Part shown: positions 50,421 through 58,763 of the stretch, in pieces
Layout: each line of letters starts with the position of its first letter
Numbering within the stretch: the stretch's first letter is position 1
From: Azospirillum rugosum
GTDB taxonomy: Bacteria > Pseudomonadota > Alphaproteobacteria > Azospirillales > Azospirillaceae
DNA length: 64,000 bases
Reading direction: 5' to 3'
NCBI RefSeq assembly: GCF_017876155.1
Contig: NZ_JAGINP010000022.1
Span: forward strand, 62,001 to 126,000
Made by a program: the position numbers and the translations under genes
Notes under the pieces: generated by a model
Database searches by the model: none
Told to the model about the DNA's origin: nothing
What the model saw: the letters and a program-made list of their open reading frames with translations, nothing else

Positions 50421-52082
50421 ATGGCCACCACAATCACCGGAAATACTGAAAAATACCAAAATGGCTCGTGGGTGGCCACCAACAACGTCTGGGACCCGGG
50501 AAACCTGGTCAACGGAAAGGACTTCAACCAAAGCATCACATTCAACAACCCTGAGACGCCAAACGGCACGGTGATGTCCTGGAGTTGGCCGTACGACCCG
50601 AGCAAGCCGCTCACCTACAACAACTATCCCGTAAAATCCTACCCAACCCTGATCGTCGGCCAGAGCCCCTGGGAAGACACGCCGTCGACATCGCAGAACT
50701 TCCCGGTTCAGGTCGGCGGCATCAACGACTTCAAGGTCTCCTACAGCTTCGGCCTTTCCGGAGACCAGAACCTCTACAATGTCGCGTTCAGCTTCTGGGT
50801 CGGACCGGACCCCTCGTCCGGGACACAGGGTGTGGCCGACGAGATCATGGTCTGGGTGCACACCGGATTCTTCACGCCGGACGGATCCCAGATCGGAAGC
50901 TTCAAGGATTCCAACGGCAGCGGCCAGATATCCAATGTTCCCGTCGGAAAAAGGGATTGGGAATACACCGCCTACGAATACGGCAAGGACACGCTGAGCG
51001 GCACGATCGACGTCGGGGCCATCCTGAAGGACCTGACGGCCCGCGGCATCCTGGACAAGAACCAATACCTTCTGGACATGGAGGTCGGCTCGGAAGTCGC
51101 GGCCGGCCGTGGCGGGCTGACGGTGAATTCGCTCAGCTACACCCTGAACGGCCATTCGGACACGTCCGGCTCTGGTACCGGAAGCGGCGGGACCGGAAGC
51201 GGGGGAACCACGCCGAACACCGGGACGGGCGGGACGACGCCGAACACCGGGACCGGCGGGACGACGCCCAACACCGGAACCGGCGGCACAACGCCGGACA
51301 CCGGAACCGGCGGGACCAAGCCGGACACCGGGACCGGTGGCACGACCACGCCGACCACCGGGACGGGCGGCACCCCGCCGGACACGGGAACCGGCGGCAC
51401 GCCCCCCAACACCGGGACGGGCGGAACCGTGCCGAGTACCACGCCGGACACCGGCGTCGGGACTGGAACGCCAACCGACACGGTGCCCGGGGACAGCCAG
51501 CCGAGCACTGCGGTTGGCGATACGGGCGGAACCCCGACATCCCCCGTGTTCTCGGTCAGCGACCAGACGACCGGAACGCACAGGACGGCCCAGGCCGAAG
51601 CCTACAAGGGCCCCGTCGCGTCCCTCAAGAACCAGTTCATTGGCTCCGACGACAACGAAGCCGTGGTCGGCACCGCCGACAACGACTTCATCAACGCCAG
51701 GAGCGGCATGGACGCCATCGACGGCAAGGAAGGCGACGACGTGCTCGACGGGGGCACCGGGTCGAACTTCCTGACCGGCGGTTCCGGCACGGACACCTTC
51801 TTCGTCGATGGCCGCGGCGGCGACGTCACCTGGTCCACCATCACGGACCTGCAGCAGGGCGAGTGGGTCATCGCCTGGGGCTGGAAACCGGACGTGTCGA
51901 AACTGTCCTGGGCGGAGATGGAGGGGACGGGCACGTCCAAGGGCGCCACGGCCCACATCGACCTCGACGGCAACGGCCGCATCGACATGAGCATCACCTT
52001 CACCGGCATGACCCCGGGCGCCCTGATCAACCTCCCCGGCCAGACGGGCGATTCCAGCTATCTCGCCTTCAAGCCGTCCTGA
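50421..52082 (+). CDS. GH12-like glucanase with repeat linker and RTX tail
   Basis: A 553-residue protein with no signal peptide. Residues ~1-245 resemble glycoside hydrolase family 12: DEIMVWVH carries the likely nucleophile E141, and MEVGSEV the likely acid/base E225. Residues ~250-350 are a low-complexity linker of repeated GTGGTTPNT-type units. Residues ~405-470 hold RTX-like Ca-binding nonapeptides (NDFINARSGMD, GGTGSNFLTGGSGTDTF). RTX tails direct type I secretion, so this is probably a secreted beta-glucan or xyloglucan hydrolase. GGGAAGGGAC precedes the ATG. No type I exporter is nearby. Confidence 0.8.
   Translation: MATTITGNTEKYQNGSWVATNNVWDPGNLVNGKDFNQSITFNNPETPNGTVMSWSWPYDPSKPLTYNNYPVKSYPTLIVGQSPWEDTPSTSQNFPVQVGGINDFKVSYSFGLSGDQNLYNVAFSFWVGPDPSSGTQGVADEIMVWVHTGFFTPDGSQIGSFKDSNGSGQISNVPVGKRDWEYTAYEYGKDTLSGTIDVGAILKDLTARGILDKNQYLLDMEVGSEVAAGRGGLTVNSLSYTLNGHSDTSGSGTGSGGTGSGGTTPNTGTGGTTPNTGTGGTTPNTGTGGTTPDTGTGGTKPDTGTGGTTTPTTGTGGTPPDTGTGGTPPNTGTGGTVPSTTPDTGVGTGTPTDTVPGDSQPSTAVGDTGGTPTSPVFSVSDQTTGTHRTAQAEAYKGPVASLKNQFIGSDDNEAVVGTADNDFINARSGMDAIDGKEGDDVLDGGTGSNFLTGGSGTDTFFVDGRGGDVTWSTITDLQQGEWVIAWGWKPDVSKLSWAEMEGTGTSKGATAHIDLDGNGRIDMSITFTGMTPGALINLPGQTGDSSYLAFKPS
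51150..51480 (+). repeat. Tandem 24-27 bp coding repeats of the Gly-Thr-Pro linker
   Basis: Within the GH12-like gene, about seven to eight copies of a unit encoding GTGGTTPNT or close variants (TPDT, KPDT, PPDT, PPNT) run in tandem. Near-identical copies can expand or contract by recombination, changing linker length. Confidence 0.8.
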
Positions 52083-52117
52083 TCCGGCTGGCCTGATGGC
52101 GGCGGCCTGAATGTTCC

Positions 52118-52153
52118 GGTGGTCCGGCGCCGGCGTTCCGACGCCGGACCACC
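52118..52153. terminator. Perfect 12-bp hairpin after the GH12-like gene
   Basis: GGTGGTCCGGCG (52118-52129) and CGCCGGACCACC (52142-52153) with a 12-base loop, 35 bases past the stop codon. No T-run follows, so it may be a rho-assisted end or an mRNA-stabilising structure. Confidence 0.55.
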
Positions 52154-52302
52154 CCTGCGCCCGCGAGTCGCGCCGAAATTCCCGGCAGAACGACGCGTGC
52201 ATTATTGACGGCGGTCAAGGACGGCCAAATTCCCCGCATCCAGCATTCCCCGCACAGTCTTGAGGCGAAATGGCCCAAGGCGAATTGGCGCGAGGAAATC
52301 CC

Positions 52303-52641
52303 ATGCAGGCAGACTCCATCCCGGCCGCCGGCATCGGCCACAATTCCCAGACAGCCCCGATCGGCGTCGAGGTGCGGTTGTTCAACAGTTTGGTGAAGGC
52401 TTGCCCGACCGTCCCCGCCCGTTCGGCCGTTACGCTGCCACCCGGCACGACCATCGGCGACGTGGTCCGCCAGCTCGGCCTTCCGGAGCGCGAGATCTTC
52501 CTGGTCCTGGTGAACGGACGCGACGTGACGCCGAGGCTGGGCGTGCCCGTCGAGACCGGCCGGGTGTTGGAGGACGGGGACGTCGTCGCCTTCTCGGGCC
52601 CGGTTCCCTACAGCTGGGGCTACGGCGCCTGCGTGGTGTGA
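52303..52641 (+). CDS. MoaD/ThiS-like ubiquitin-fold protein
   Basis: A 112-residue protein. After an N-terminal AGIGHNSQ segment, the body reads VEVRLFNSLVK, LPPGTTIGDVVRQLGLPEREIFLVLVNGRDV and LEDGDVVAFSGPV, a beta-grasp pattern of the MoaD/ThiS family. The C-terminus is GYGACVV rather than Gly-Gly, so it cannot be a normal sulfur carrier. The ATG at 52303 has GAGG at seven bases; an in-frame ATG at 52270 is possible. No molybdopterin or thiamine genes are near. Confidence 0.65.
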   Translation: MQADSIPAAGIGHNSQTAPIGVEVRLFNSLVKACPTVPARSAVTLPPGTTIGDVVRQLGLPEREIFLVLVNGRDVTPRLGVPVETGRVLEDGDVVAFSGPVPYSWGYGACVV

Positions 52642-52759
52642 ACCGCCAGTATCGTCCCTCGAGGCCGCTCGCGGGCATTCCGGTCGTCCACGTCCGCGCA
52701 ACGGCTTCGGCTTCGTTCTGTTGCCCTCATGCCGGGCGCACCGAACAGCCGAGGGGACA

Positions 52760-53002
52760 ATGGGCGACGAGATGACTCCCGAGGATTTTCTGCCCGCGGA
52801 TGCCAGGGCACGCTTCGATCGCATCCGCGCGGCGGCCCGAGAGGTTTTCGGCGACGACTACAAGGCTCGTGATTTCCTGGTGCGACCGCACCCGCGGCTC
52901 GGGAGCCGCCGGCCGATGGAACTCCTGCTCACCGAGGGCGACGACGGCGTCAGGCGTGTCCAGGACATCCTGCGGGTTCATCGCACGGCCACCAAGCAGT
53001 AA
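52760..53002 (+). CDS. DUF2384/ParS-like orphan antitoxin-type protein
   Basis: An 80-residue protein. The C-terminal half, RPHPRLGSRRPMELLLTEGDDGVRRVQDILRVH, resembles the toxin-binding domain of Xre/MbcA/ParS antitoxins. The N-terminal helix-turn-helix of that family is missing and no RES-domain toxin gene follows, so it is an orphan or a remnant. GAGGGG precedes the ATG at 52760. Confidence 0.55.
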   Translation: MGDEMTPEDFLPADARARFDRIRAAAREVFGDDYKARDFLVRPHPRLGSRRPMELLLTEGDDGVRRVQDILRVHRTATKQ

Positions 53003-53666
53003 GGTGCCCGGCCGCCCACCGGCACCATCAAGGACGGGGCCGAGCCGCGGAGCCGCGGCCCGTACCGCTCCTGTGGCCTTGGGCCGTCAGGTCGGGTTTT
53101 GGGATCGGCCCAGACGAACAGCCGGGACATGACGGTTTCCATGGGCACGCCCGCCACGTCCGCGATCTCGCGGTAGGACGGATCGTTCACAAATCCTTGG
53201 AGCGGGAACCACCAAACACTCCCGCAGATCAGCGGGGACTCGTATGCAACCCCGCCAAGCATCTTGTGGCGACAGACCATACGCCTTGGGCAGGAACCGA
53301 CACAGCTTCACACGGATTTACCGCGCCTGCCTTTCCGGTCCGGAAGGTATTTGTGAGGCGCAGGCAGGAGATAGCACCTGTTTGGCTCACCCTTTTGTTG
53401 CCTGCGCGCTGTACCCTTCATCGGATTAGCGGGTCACAGAGACAAGAGCCCTCCAATCAAGCTTGGCCTGAGCAATAAGCCGGCTTTCTCGTCAATACGA
53501 CGACTTTCTATCCAATGCCCAAGCATTTCCAACCGACCGCGAGAGCCACTTTATGTCACGGCTATTTACATCGCTAACTTTATGTTAACCAAACTTCTTA
53601 TGACCTGATTAAGCATGTCGGCCCAACCTCCGGATGAACAGAGCCGAAGGTGGTATGAGGTCTGAC
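53003..53666. other. Spacer with a sigma-factor fragment and AT-richer DNA
   Basis: Holds the sigma-70 region 4 fragment at 53093-53190. From about 53330 to 53620 the sequence is clearly more AT-rich than the rest of the window and has no supported gene. It provides the upstream region of the xylan-binding/beta-helix gene. Such a composition dip fits horizontally acquired DNA or a silenced promoter region. Confidence 0.5.
53093..53190 (-). pseudogene. ECF sigma factor region 4 fragment
   Basis: On the minus strand the frame encodes DPSYREIADVAGVPMETVMSRLF, which matches the region 4.2 helix-turn-helix of extracytoplasmic-function sigma factors (usually SYREIAEVLGVPIGTVMSRL). Nothing resembling region 2 or the region 4.1 lead-in precedes it, and the following residues diverge. 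It is best read as the remnant of a lost sigma-factor gene. Confidence 0.55.
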
Positions 53667-56600
53667 ATGGCAACCGACACAACTGACCTGATGGATGTGA
53701 CCTTCGCGGTGAACGCCTGGGGCGCTCCGGCGGGTGGCAAGTGGCCGCATTTCGTGCTGCGCCTCGATGGTGTGCAGATCGGGGAAGCAACGGTCGCATC
53801 GGCCAGCCAAACCCGATACACCTTCACCGCGCGCGTCCCGGCCGATCAGGCCCACAAGCTGCAATTGCAGTACGACAACGACGGCTGGGTGAACGCAGAG
53901 GACCGCAACCTCTTCATCAAGTCGTTCGAGGTGAACGGCACCCCGATCCTCAGCATCGACCCAATCGTCACCTACGACACCGGCGACATCGACGGAAAGA
54001 ACGTCATCGCCGGGCAGACGGAGATGTTCTGGCGCGGCGCGCTGAACGTGGACATGCCCAAGACGCTGTTCGCCTCCGCCCCGCCCACCACGACGACGCC
54101 CCCGGCCACCATGACCAGCACGATCGTGGTCAACGCGTCGGGCGTGTCGGCGAACGGCACCCCGCCGCACTTCAAGCTGCTGGTGGACGACAAGGTGGTC
54201 GGCGACGCCTGGGTGAACGCCACGTCGTCCACCCCCTACAGCTTCAAGGTCGACGTGGACCCGAACGAGGCCCACAAGATCCAGGTCTGGTACGACAACG
54301 ACTCCACGGTCAACGGCCAGGACCGCAACCTGTTCGTCCAGGGCATCAAGATCGACGGGCAGGAGATCAAGTCGACCGACTCCATGGCCTCCTACGACAA
54401 GGGGCCGGTGGACGGCAAGTTCGTGGTCGGCGGGCAGGAAGGCCTGTTCTGGGGCGGCGCCCTGACCTTCGGCGTGCCGGAGGATTACTTCGGCGGCACC
54501 TACGTGCCCCCGCCCCCGCCGCCCCCGCCGCCCGTCCTCTCCCCGGTGGACATCACCGTCACCGCCTGGGGCCAGTCGGCCGGCGGCGTGCCGCCGCACT
54601 TCAAGGTGGTGGTCGACGGCAAGGTCATCGGCGACGGCCGCGCCACCTCCGGCACCCCGACCGCCTTCACCTTCAAGACCGACCTGGACGCCACGCAGGC
54701 GCACAAGGTCCAGGTCGTGTACGACAACGACAGCACGGTGAACGGCCAGGACCGCAACCTGTACGTCAAGTCGGTGTCGATCAACGGCCACACCGTCAAC
54801 GCGACCGACAGCATCGTCACCTACGACAAGGGTGCCGTCGACGGCAAGGACGTGGTCAAGGGGCAGGAGGCGCTGTACTGGGGCGGCGCGCTGAACGTCA
54901 ACGCGCCGGCCGACCTGTTCCAGCCGGCCCCGCCCCCGCCGCCCGAGCCGCCGACCGCCCCGGCCTTCTACGTGGCGGCCAACGGCAAGGACAGCTGGTC
55001 GGGCAAGCTGGCGGAGCCGAACGCCGACGGCACCGACGGCCCCTTCGCCACGCTCGAAGCCGCCCGCAACGCCATGCGGTCGAGCAACATCGACACGACC
55101 TACGTGCGCGAGGGCACCTACCACCTGACCAAGACGCTGGAGCTGACGTCGCTCGACAACGGGCACAGCTTCCGCAACTACCCGGGTGAAAAGCCGATCC
55201 TCAGCGGCGGGGAGGTCGTGAAGACCTTCACCAACGAGGGCAACGGCATCTATTCCGCCAAGCTGTCCACGGCGACCGACCTGGACCTGACCATCGGCGG
55301 CGTGCGCCAGCATCTGGCGGAAAAGGGCGCGTTCGACAGCGCCGACCCGACCTCCGGCTGGTATTTCGCCGACGTCGGCAGCGGCGGCCCCAGCGGCTGG
55401 GCCATCCGCTACCACAGCGGCGACATCTCGTCCGCCGACCTGGCGCCCGGCACCAAGATCCAGGTGATGGACGCGGAGCGGCTGTCCGACACGCTGACCG
55501 ACGTGGTCAGCATCAACAACGCCAGCCGCCAGATCATCCTGAAGAACGGCGCCTCCCTGCCCTTCACCGAGGGCACGACCTACAAGCTGCTGAACAACGC
55601 GGCCTTCGTGGACCAGGCGGGCGAGTTCGCCTGGCGGGCGTCGGACGGCAAGCTGGTCTTCAAGCCGGCCGACCCCGCGCATTTCGCGCAGGACGGCGTG
55701 GAGGTCGCGCGGCTCGGCACGCTGATCCGCCTGAAGGGGGCGAGCGGCGTGACGGTGGAGGGGCTGGAGTTCACCAACACCACGACCGGCGGCAACGCGC
55801 TGGAGCTGTCCGGCGCCTCCAACAACCACATCGGCAACAACAGCTTCCTCAACGTCGGCACGGCGATCAAGCTGACGGCCGGGTCGTCGCACAACCTGAT
55901 CGGCGGCAACGTCCTGGACCATCTGGCGGTCAACGGCATCGACCTGGACGGGCGCAGCAACGCCAACACCATCTACGCCAACGACATCTCCCACGTGGGC
56001 GAAGTGCGCAAGGCGGTGGCCGGCATCATCGGCACCGGCGTGGACAACAACCTGATCTCCAACAACGACGTGGACTCCAGCGCGCGCTACGGCATCTCGC
56101 TGAAGAACTGGGACTCCACGAACATCAACCACAACAACATCATCCAGTACAACCACGTCACCAACACCGGGCTGGAGACGGCGGACGGCGGCGGCATCGA
56201 GGTGCTGGGCCGGTTGGGCGTGGACTCCGGCACCATCATCCGGGGGAACTGGGTGGAGAACACCGGCGGCCTCGCCACCAGCAACACCGACCAGTGGCTG
56301 TACGGCCAGAAGGGCTTCGGCATCTATCTGGACGACATGGCCGGCGGCATCACCGTCACCGACAACTTCCTGAAGAACACCGGCTGGGCGGCGGTCCAAA
56401 TCCACGGCGGCGACAACAACACGGTGTCGAACAATTTCTCCATCATCGACGCGAACAACCACGACTTCATCCGCGTGGAATGGGCGCCGGTGCACGGCGA
56501 CGCCGGCCTGCCGCGCAACAACACCATCACCGACAACATCGTCAGCGGCACGCTGCCGCTCGACGACTACATGGAGCTGCTGACCGCCGGCACCCCGGTG

Positions 56601-56810
56601 ATCGACAACAACCTGGTCTACAACGTGCCGAAATACGGCGACCACGACGTGATCGGCAAGCCGCTGTTCAACAACCCCTACTACGGCGACTATTCGCTGC
56701 AGGCGGGCTCCCCGGCGTTCGGCATGGGCATCCATGACCTGGCCTGGAGCAAGATGGGGCTGGACGGCTACGCCACGACCGACGCCATGCCGCACTTCTG
56801 GGACGCGTAA
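53667..56810 (+). CDS. Three xylan-binding modules plus parallel beta-helix protein
   Basis: A 1047-residue protein. Three tandem ~125-residue modules (coding 53694-54070, 54118-54480, 54541-54930) share PPHFK, GEA/GDA, AHK, YDND, NGQDRNL, TYDKG and WGGAL blocks and resemble the Ca-dependent xylan-binding CBM60-type domain. Thr/Pro and nine-Pro linkers separate them. From ~54961 an FYVAANGKDSWSG start leads into a right-handed parallel beta-helix with Asn-rich rungs, as in pectate-lyase-like and DUF1565-type proteins. No signal peptide or RTX repeats. The ATG at 53667 has GAGG at six bases; 53634 and 53655 are alternatives. Probably a secreted plant-cell-wall protein. Confidence 0.75.
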   Translation: MATDTTDLMDVTFAVNAWGAPAGGKWPHFVLRLDGVQIGEATVASASQTRYTFTARVPADQAHKLQLQYDNDGWVNAEDRNLFIKSFEVNGTPILSIDPIVTYDTGDIDGKNVIAGQTEMFWRGALNVDMPKTLFASAPPTTTTPPATMTSTIVVNASGVSANGTPPHFKLLVDDKVVGDAWVNATSSTPYSFKVDVDPNEAHKIQVWYDNDSTVNGQDRNLFVQGIKIDGQEIKSTDSMASYDKGPVDGKFVVGGQEGLFWGGALTFGVPEDYFGGTYVPPPPPPPPPVLSPVDITVTAWGQSAGGVPPHFKVVVDGKVIGDGRATSGTPTAFTFKTDLDATQAHKVQVVYDNDSTVNGQDRNLYVKSVSINGHTVNATDSIVTYDKGAVDGKDVVKGQEALYWGGALNVNAPADLFQPAPPPPPEPPTAPAFYVAANGKDSWSGKLAEPNADGTDGPFATLEAARNAMRSSNIDTTYVREGTYHLTKTLELTSLDNGHSFRNYPGEKPILSGGEVVKTFTNEGNGIYSAKLSTATDLDLTIGGVRQHLAEKGAFDSADPTSGWYFADVGSGGPSGWAIRYHSGDISSADLAPGTKIQVMDAERLSDTLTDVVSINNASRQIILKNGASLPFTEGTTYKLLNNAAFVDQAGEFAWRASDGKLVFKPADPAHFAQDGVEVARLGTLIRLKGASGVTVEGLEFTNTTTGGNALELSGASNNHIGNNSFLNVGTAIKLTAGSSHNLIGGNVLDHLAVNGIDLDGRSNANTIYANDISHVGEVRKAVAGIIGTGVDNNLISNNDVDSSARYGISLKNWDSTNINHNNIIQYNHVTNTGLETADGGGIEVLGRLGVDSGTIIRGNWVENTGGLATSNTDQWLYGQKGFGIYLDDMAGGITVTDNFLKNTGWAAVQIHGGDNNTVSNNFSIIDANNHDFIRVEWAPVHGDAGLPRNNTITDNIVSGTLPLDDYMELLTAGTPVIDNNLVYNVPKYGDHDVIGKPLFNNPYYGDYSLQAGSPAFGMGIHDLAWSKMGLDGYATTDAMPHFWDA

Positions 56811-56886
56811 GCCCGAAGAGATACGGATCAAAGCACGGGCGGACTCTGTTCTTATGGGGTATTCCCCAGGGAAGGAGGTTCCGCCC

Positions 56887-57378
56887 GTGTTCCGTCACCG
56901 CTCCCTGATCCGTCTTTCCTTGACCCTGCCGGCCCTGTTGGCCCTGACCACCGCCTGTGCCGATCCCGGCGCCGATGCGGCACTGGCCGCGCAGAGCGCG
57001 CTGGTCGGCATGCCCAAGGGGACGCTGATGTCCTGCGCCGGCGTGCCGCAGCGCGAGACCGCCAGCGGCGGGCTGGAGTTCCTGACCTACCAGGCGGGAT
57101 CCGTCAGCTACTACGCCCCGCCGCCGCCCATCGGCTACCCATGGGGCGCGCCCGGCTGGCGGCGCCGCGCGCTGGACTACGACCCGTGGGACTATTACCC
57201 GCCGGTTCCCGGCGACGTGGTGGACCGCCGCTGCGAGGCGACCTTCACGCTGGACGGCGGCGTGGTGCAGCGGCTGGTCTACCGCGCATCGTCACAAGGC
57301 GCCTGCGCCGCCATCGTGCAGAATTGCTTGGCCCTCGTGCCGCAGCGCACCATATCGAGGGGCGCCCCGCAAGGGTAA
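56887..57378 (+). CDS. Hypothetical lipoprotein
   Basis: A 163-residue protein starting at a GTG with AGGAGGT seven bases upstream. A signal sequence (FRHRSLIRLSLTLPALLALTTAC) ends in a lipobox-like TTAC, so it is probably lipidated. The mature part has LVGMPKGTLMSCAGVPQRE, reminiscent of SmpA/BamE-like small lipoproteins, then a Pro/Tyr/Trp-rich stretch and a cysteine pair. It lies 48 bases before the phytochelatin-synthase-like gene and may share its transcript. Function unknown. Confidence 0.65.
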   Translation: MFRHRSLIRLSLTLPALLALTTACADPGADAALAAQSALVGMPKGTLMSCAGVPQRETASGGLEFLTYQAGSVSYYAPPPPIGYPWGAPGWRRRALDYDPWDYYPPVPGDVVDRRCEATFTLDGGVVQRLVYRASSQGACAAIVQNCLALVPQRTISRGAPQG

Positions 57379-57426
57379 GGCACCGGAGCGAGCCCGCACA
57401 GAACCCGACCGCATGAACCCGACCGC

Positions 57427-58230
57427 ATGAACCGTCTAAGACCCCTGATGCGAAGCGCGCTGGTCGCGCTGTGCGCCGCCCTTGCCGTTCCGGCCGTCCT
57501 GCCCCCGCCAGCCGCGCGGGCGCAGGAGGCGAGCATTTCGGACAACAAGCCGAAATTCGGGCCGGACGCCGTGCCGATCACCCAGGACCGCGACTACCTG
57601 CGCCGGGCGGAGGCGCCGGACTTCTGGGCGCTGATGCCCTACTACGTGCCGCAGCAGTCGGGAAGCGCCTGCTCCGTCGCCAGCGTGGCGATGATGATCA
57701 ACGCGCTGCGCGGGCTGCCGAACCCATCCACCGAACGGCTGGTCACGCAGAACCGCGTGCTGAACGAGGTGGACGACGACGTCTGGAAGGCCGCCACGGC
57801 GGAGAACGGCGACGGCGTGTCCTTCGCTGATTTCGAAACCTACGTCCGCCGCTCCGTCGCCGCCTTCGGCCTGGACGCGGAGGTGGAGGTCTTCCGGCCC
57901 AAGGACAGCTCCCCGGAAACGCTGGCGGAGCTGCGCCGGATCCTGACCGACAACGAGCGCAGCGGCCGCGACATCATCCTGCTGGCCTACGACCAGGGAA
58001 CCCTGACCGGCGACGCCACCGTCGGGCACATCGCCCCGCTCGGCGCCTACGACCCGCAGCGCCGCCGCGTGCTGGTCATGGACGTGGACCGGCTGTGGTA
58101 CGTGCCCTACTGGTCCAGCGACGAGAAGCTGCTGGAGGCCATGGTCAAGCCGGACCGGTCGGACCCCACGGGCAGCGGCATGGTCCGCGTGCGCCTGCGC
58201 GGCGGGATCGCCGAGCGCAGCCCGCTTTGA
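57427..58230 (+). CDS. Phytochelatin synthase-like cysteine protease
   Basis: A 267-residue exported protein with a signal peptide (residues 1-32). The papain-like triad of the family is visible: C82 in QSGSACSVAS, H201 in GHIAPLGAYD and D219 in VMDVDR. It matches bacterial proteins homologous to the N-terminal catalytic domain of plant phytochelatin synthase. Such bacterial forms mainly hydrolyse glutathione to gamma-glutamylcysteine, with little or no polymer synthesis. It is periplasmic here, as is the gamma-glutamyltransferase elsewhere in the window. Confidence 0.88.
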   Translation: MNRLRPLMRSALVALCAALAVPAVLPPPAARAQEASISDNKPKFGPDAVPITQDRDYLRRAEAPDFWALMPYYVPQQSGSACSVASVAMMINALRGLPNPSTERLVTQNRVLNEVDDDVWKAATAENGDGVSFADFETYVRRSVAAFGLDAEVEVFRPKDSSPETLAELRRILTDNERSGRDIILLAYDQGTLTGDATVGHIAPLGAYDPQRRRVLVMDVDRLWYVPYWSSDEKLLEAMVKPDRSDPTGSGMVRVRLRGGIAERSPL

Positions 58231-58280
58231 ACGGGGCGCGACCAGTTGTCGCAATGAATTCAAGCGCTTGCCCCTGTGCA

Positions 58281-58317
58281 AACCGAAATCCGGCTAATCC
58301 TTAACCGGATTTCGGTT
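58281..58317. terminator. Perfect 13-bp hairpin between PCS-like and acetate permease genes
   Basis: AACCGAAATCCGG (58281-58293) and CCGGATTTCGGTT (58305-58317) flank an 11-base loop. The right arm is followed by AAA, not T, so plus-strand termination is uncertain. It could instead be an operator of the acetate permease promoter. Confidence 0.45.
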
Positions 58318-58369
58318 AAAGATCGACGTTGCGCGCACGGATCATCCGCGTAACGCACGGAACGGCTTA

Positions 58370-58375
58370 TATAAT
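58370..58375 (+). promoter_or_regulatory. TATAAT box upstream of the acetate permease operon
   Basis: A consensus -10 hexamer in CTTATATAATTTTGC, 76 bases before the DUF485 start. No TTGACA-like -35 is found 16-18 bases upstream, so an activator may be needed. Confidence 0.4.
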
Positions 58376-58451
58376 TTTGCTTTTTGCTGATATGCGTCGG
58401 GGTTATTGCTGCATTGCGCAATACCAAGGCACTGCAAGAAGCGAAACGACC

Positions 58452-58763
58452 ATGCCCGATGAACTCTACGAACGGGTGCTCACCCACCCCAAGTTCGCCG
58501 AGATGACGAAAAGCCGCGCGCGCTTCAGCTGGAGGCTCGCCCTGATCGTCCTGGCCGTCTATTACACCTTCGTCCTGGCGTCCGCCCTGGCCCCCGACCT
58601 GCTGGGGCGCCCGATCGCGGAAGGGATGACCTTTTCGGTCGGCCTGACCGCGGGCATCGTCATCACGATCTTCTGCTCCCTGATGACCGGCGTGTACGTG
58701 GTGCGCGCCAACGGGCGCTACGACGCCATGAACCGCGACCTGATCGAGGAGGTCAGCCGATGA
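58452..58763 (+). CDS. yjcH: DUF485 inner-membrane protein (YjcH-like)
   Basis: A 103-residue protein with two hydrophobic helices (ALIVLAVYYTFVLASALAPDLL and VGLTAGIVITIFCSLMTGVYVV). In many bacteria a DUF485 gene directly precedes the acetate permease gene, as here with an ATGA overlap. Its function is unresolved; it is presumed to support the permease. Confidence 0.92.
   Translation: MPDELYERVLTHPKFAEMTKSRARFSWRLALIVLAVYYTFVLASALAPDLLGRPIAEGMTFSVGLTAGIVITIFCSLMTGVYVVRANGRYDAMNRDLIEEVSR

Noticed and set aside
51150..51480. CRISPR-like array suggested by regularly spaced repeats
   Set aside because: The repeats are in frame, encode the Gly-Thr-Pro linker of the GH12-like protein, and have no unique spacers.
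53197..53478. 93-codon plus-strand frame before the beta-helix gene
   Set aside because: Composition is not coding-like (many Pro, Arg, Gln; no conserved motif) and it lies in the AT-richer spacer.
53598..56831. 1077-codon minus-strand open frame opposite the beta-helix gene
   Set aside because: The repeated Val/Asp/Gly pattern mirrors the tandem modules on the plus strand; no independent domain or ribosome site.
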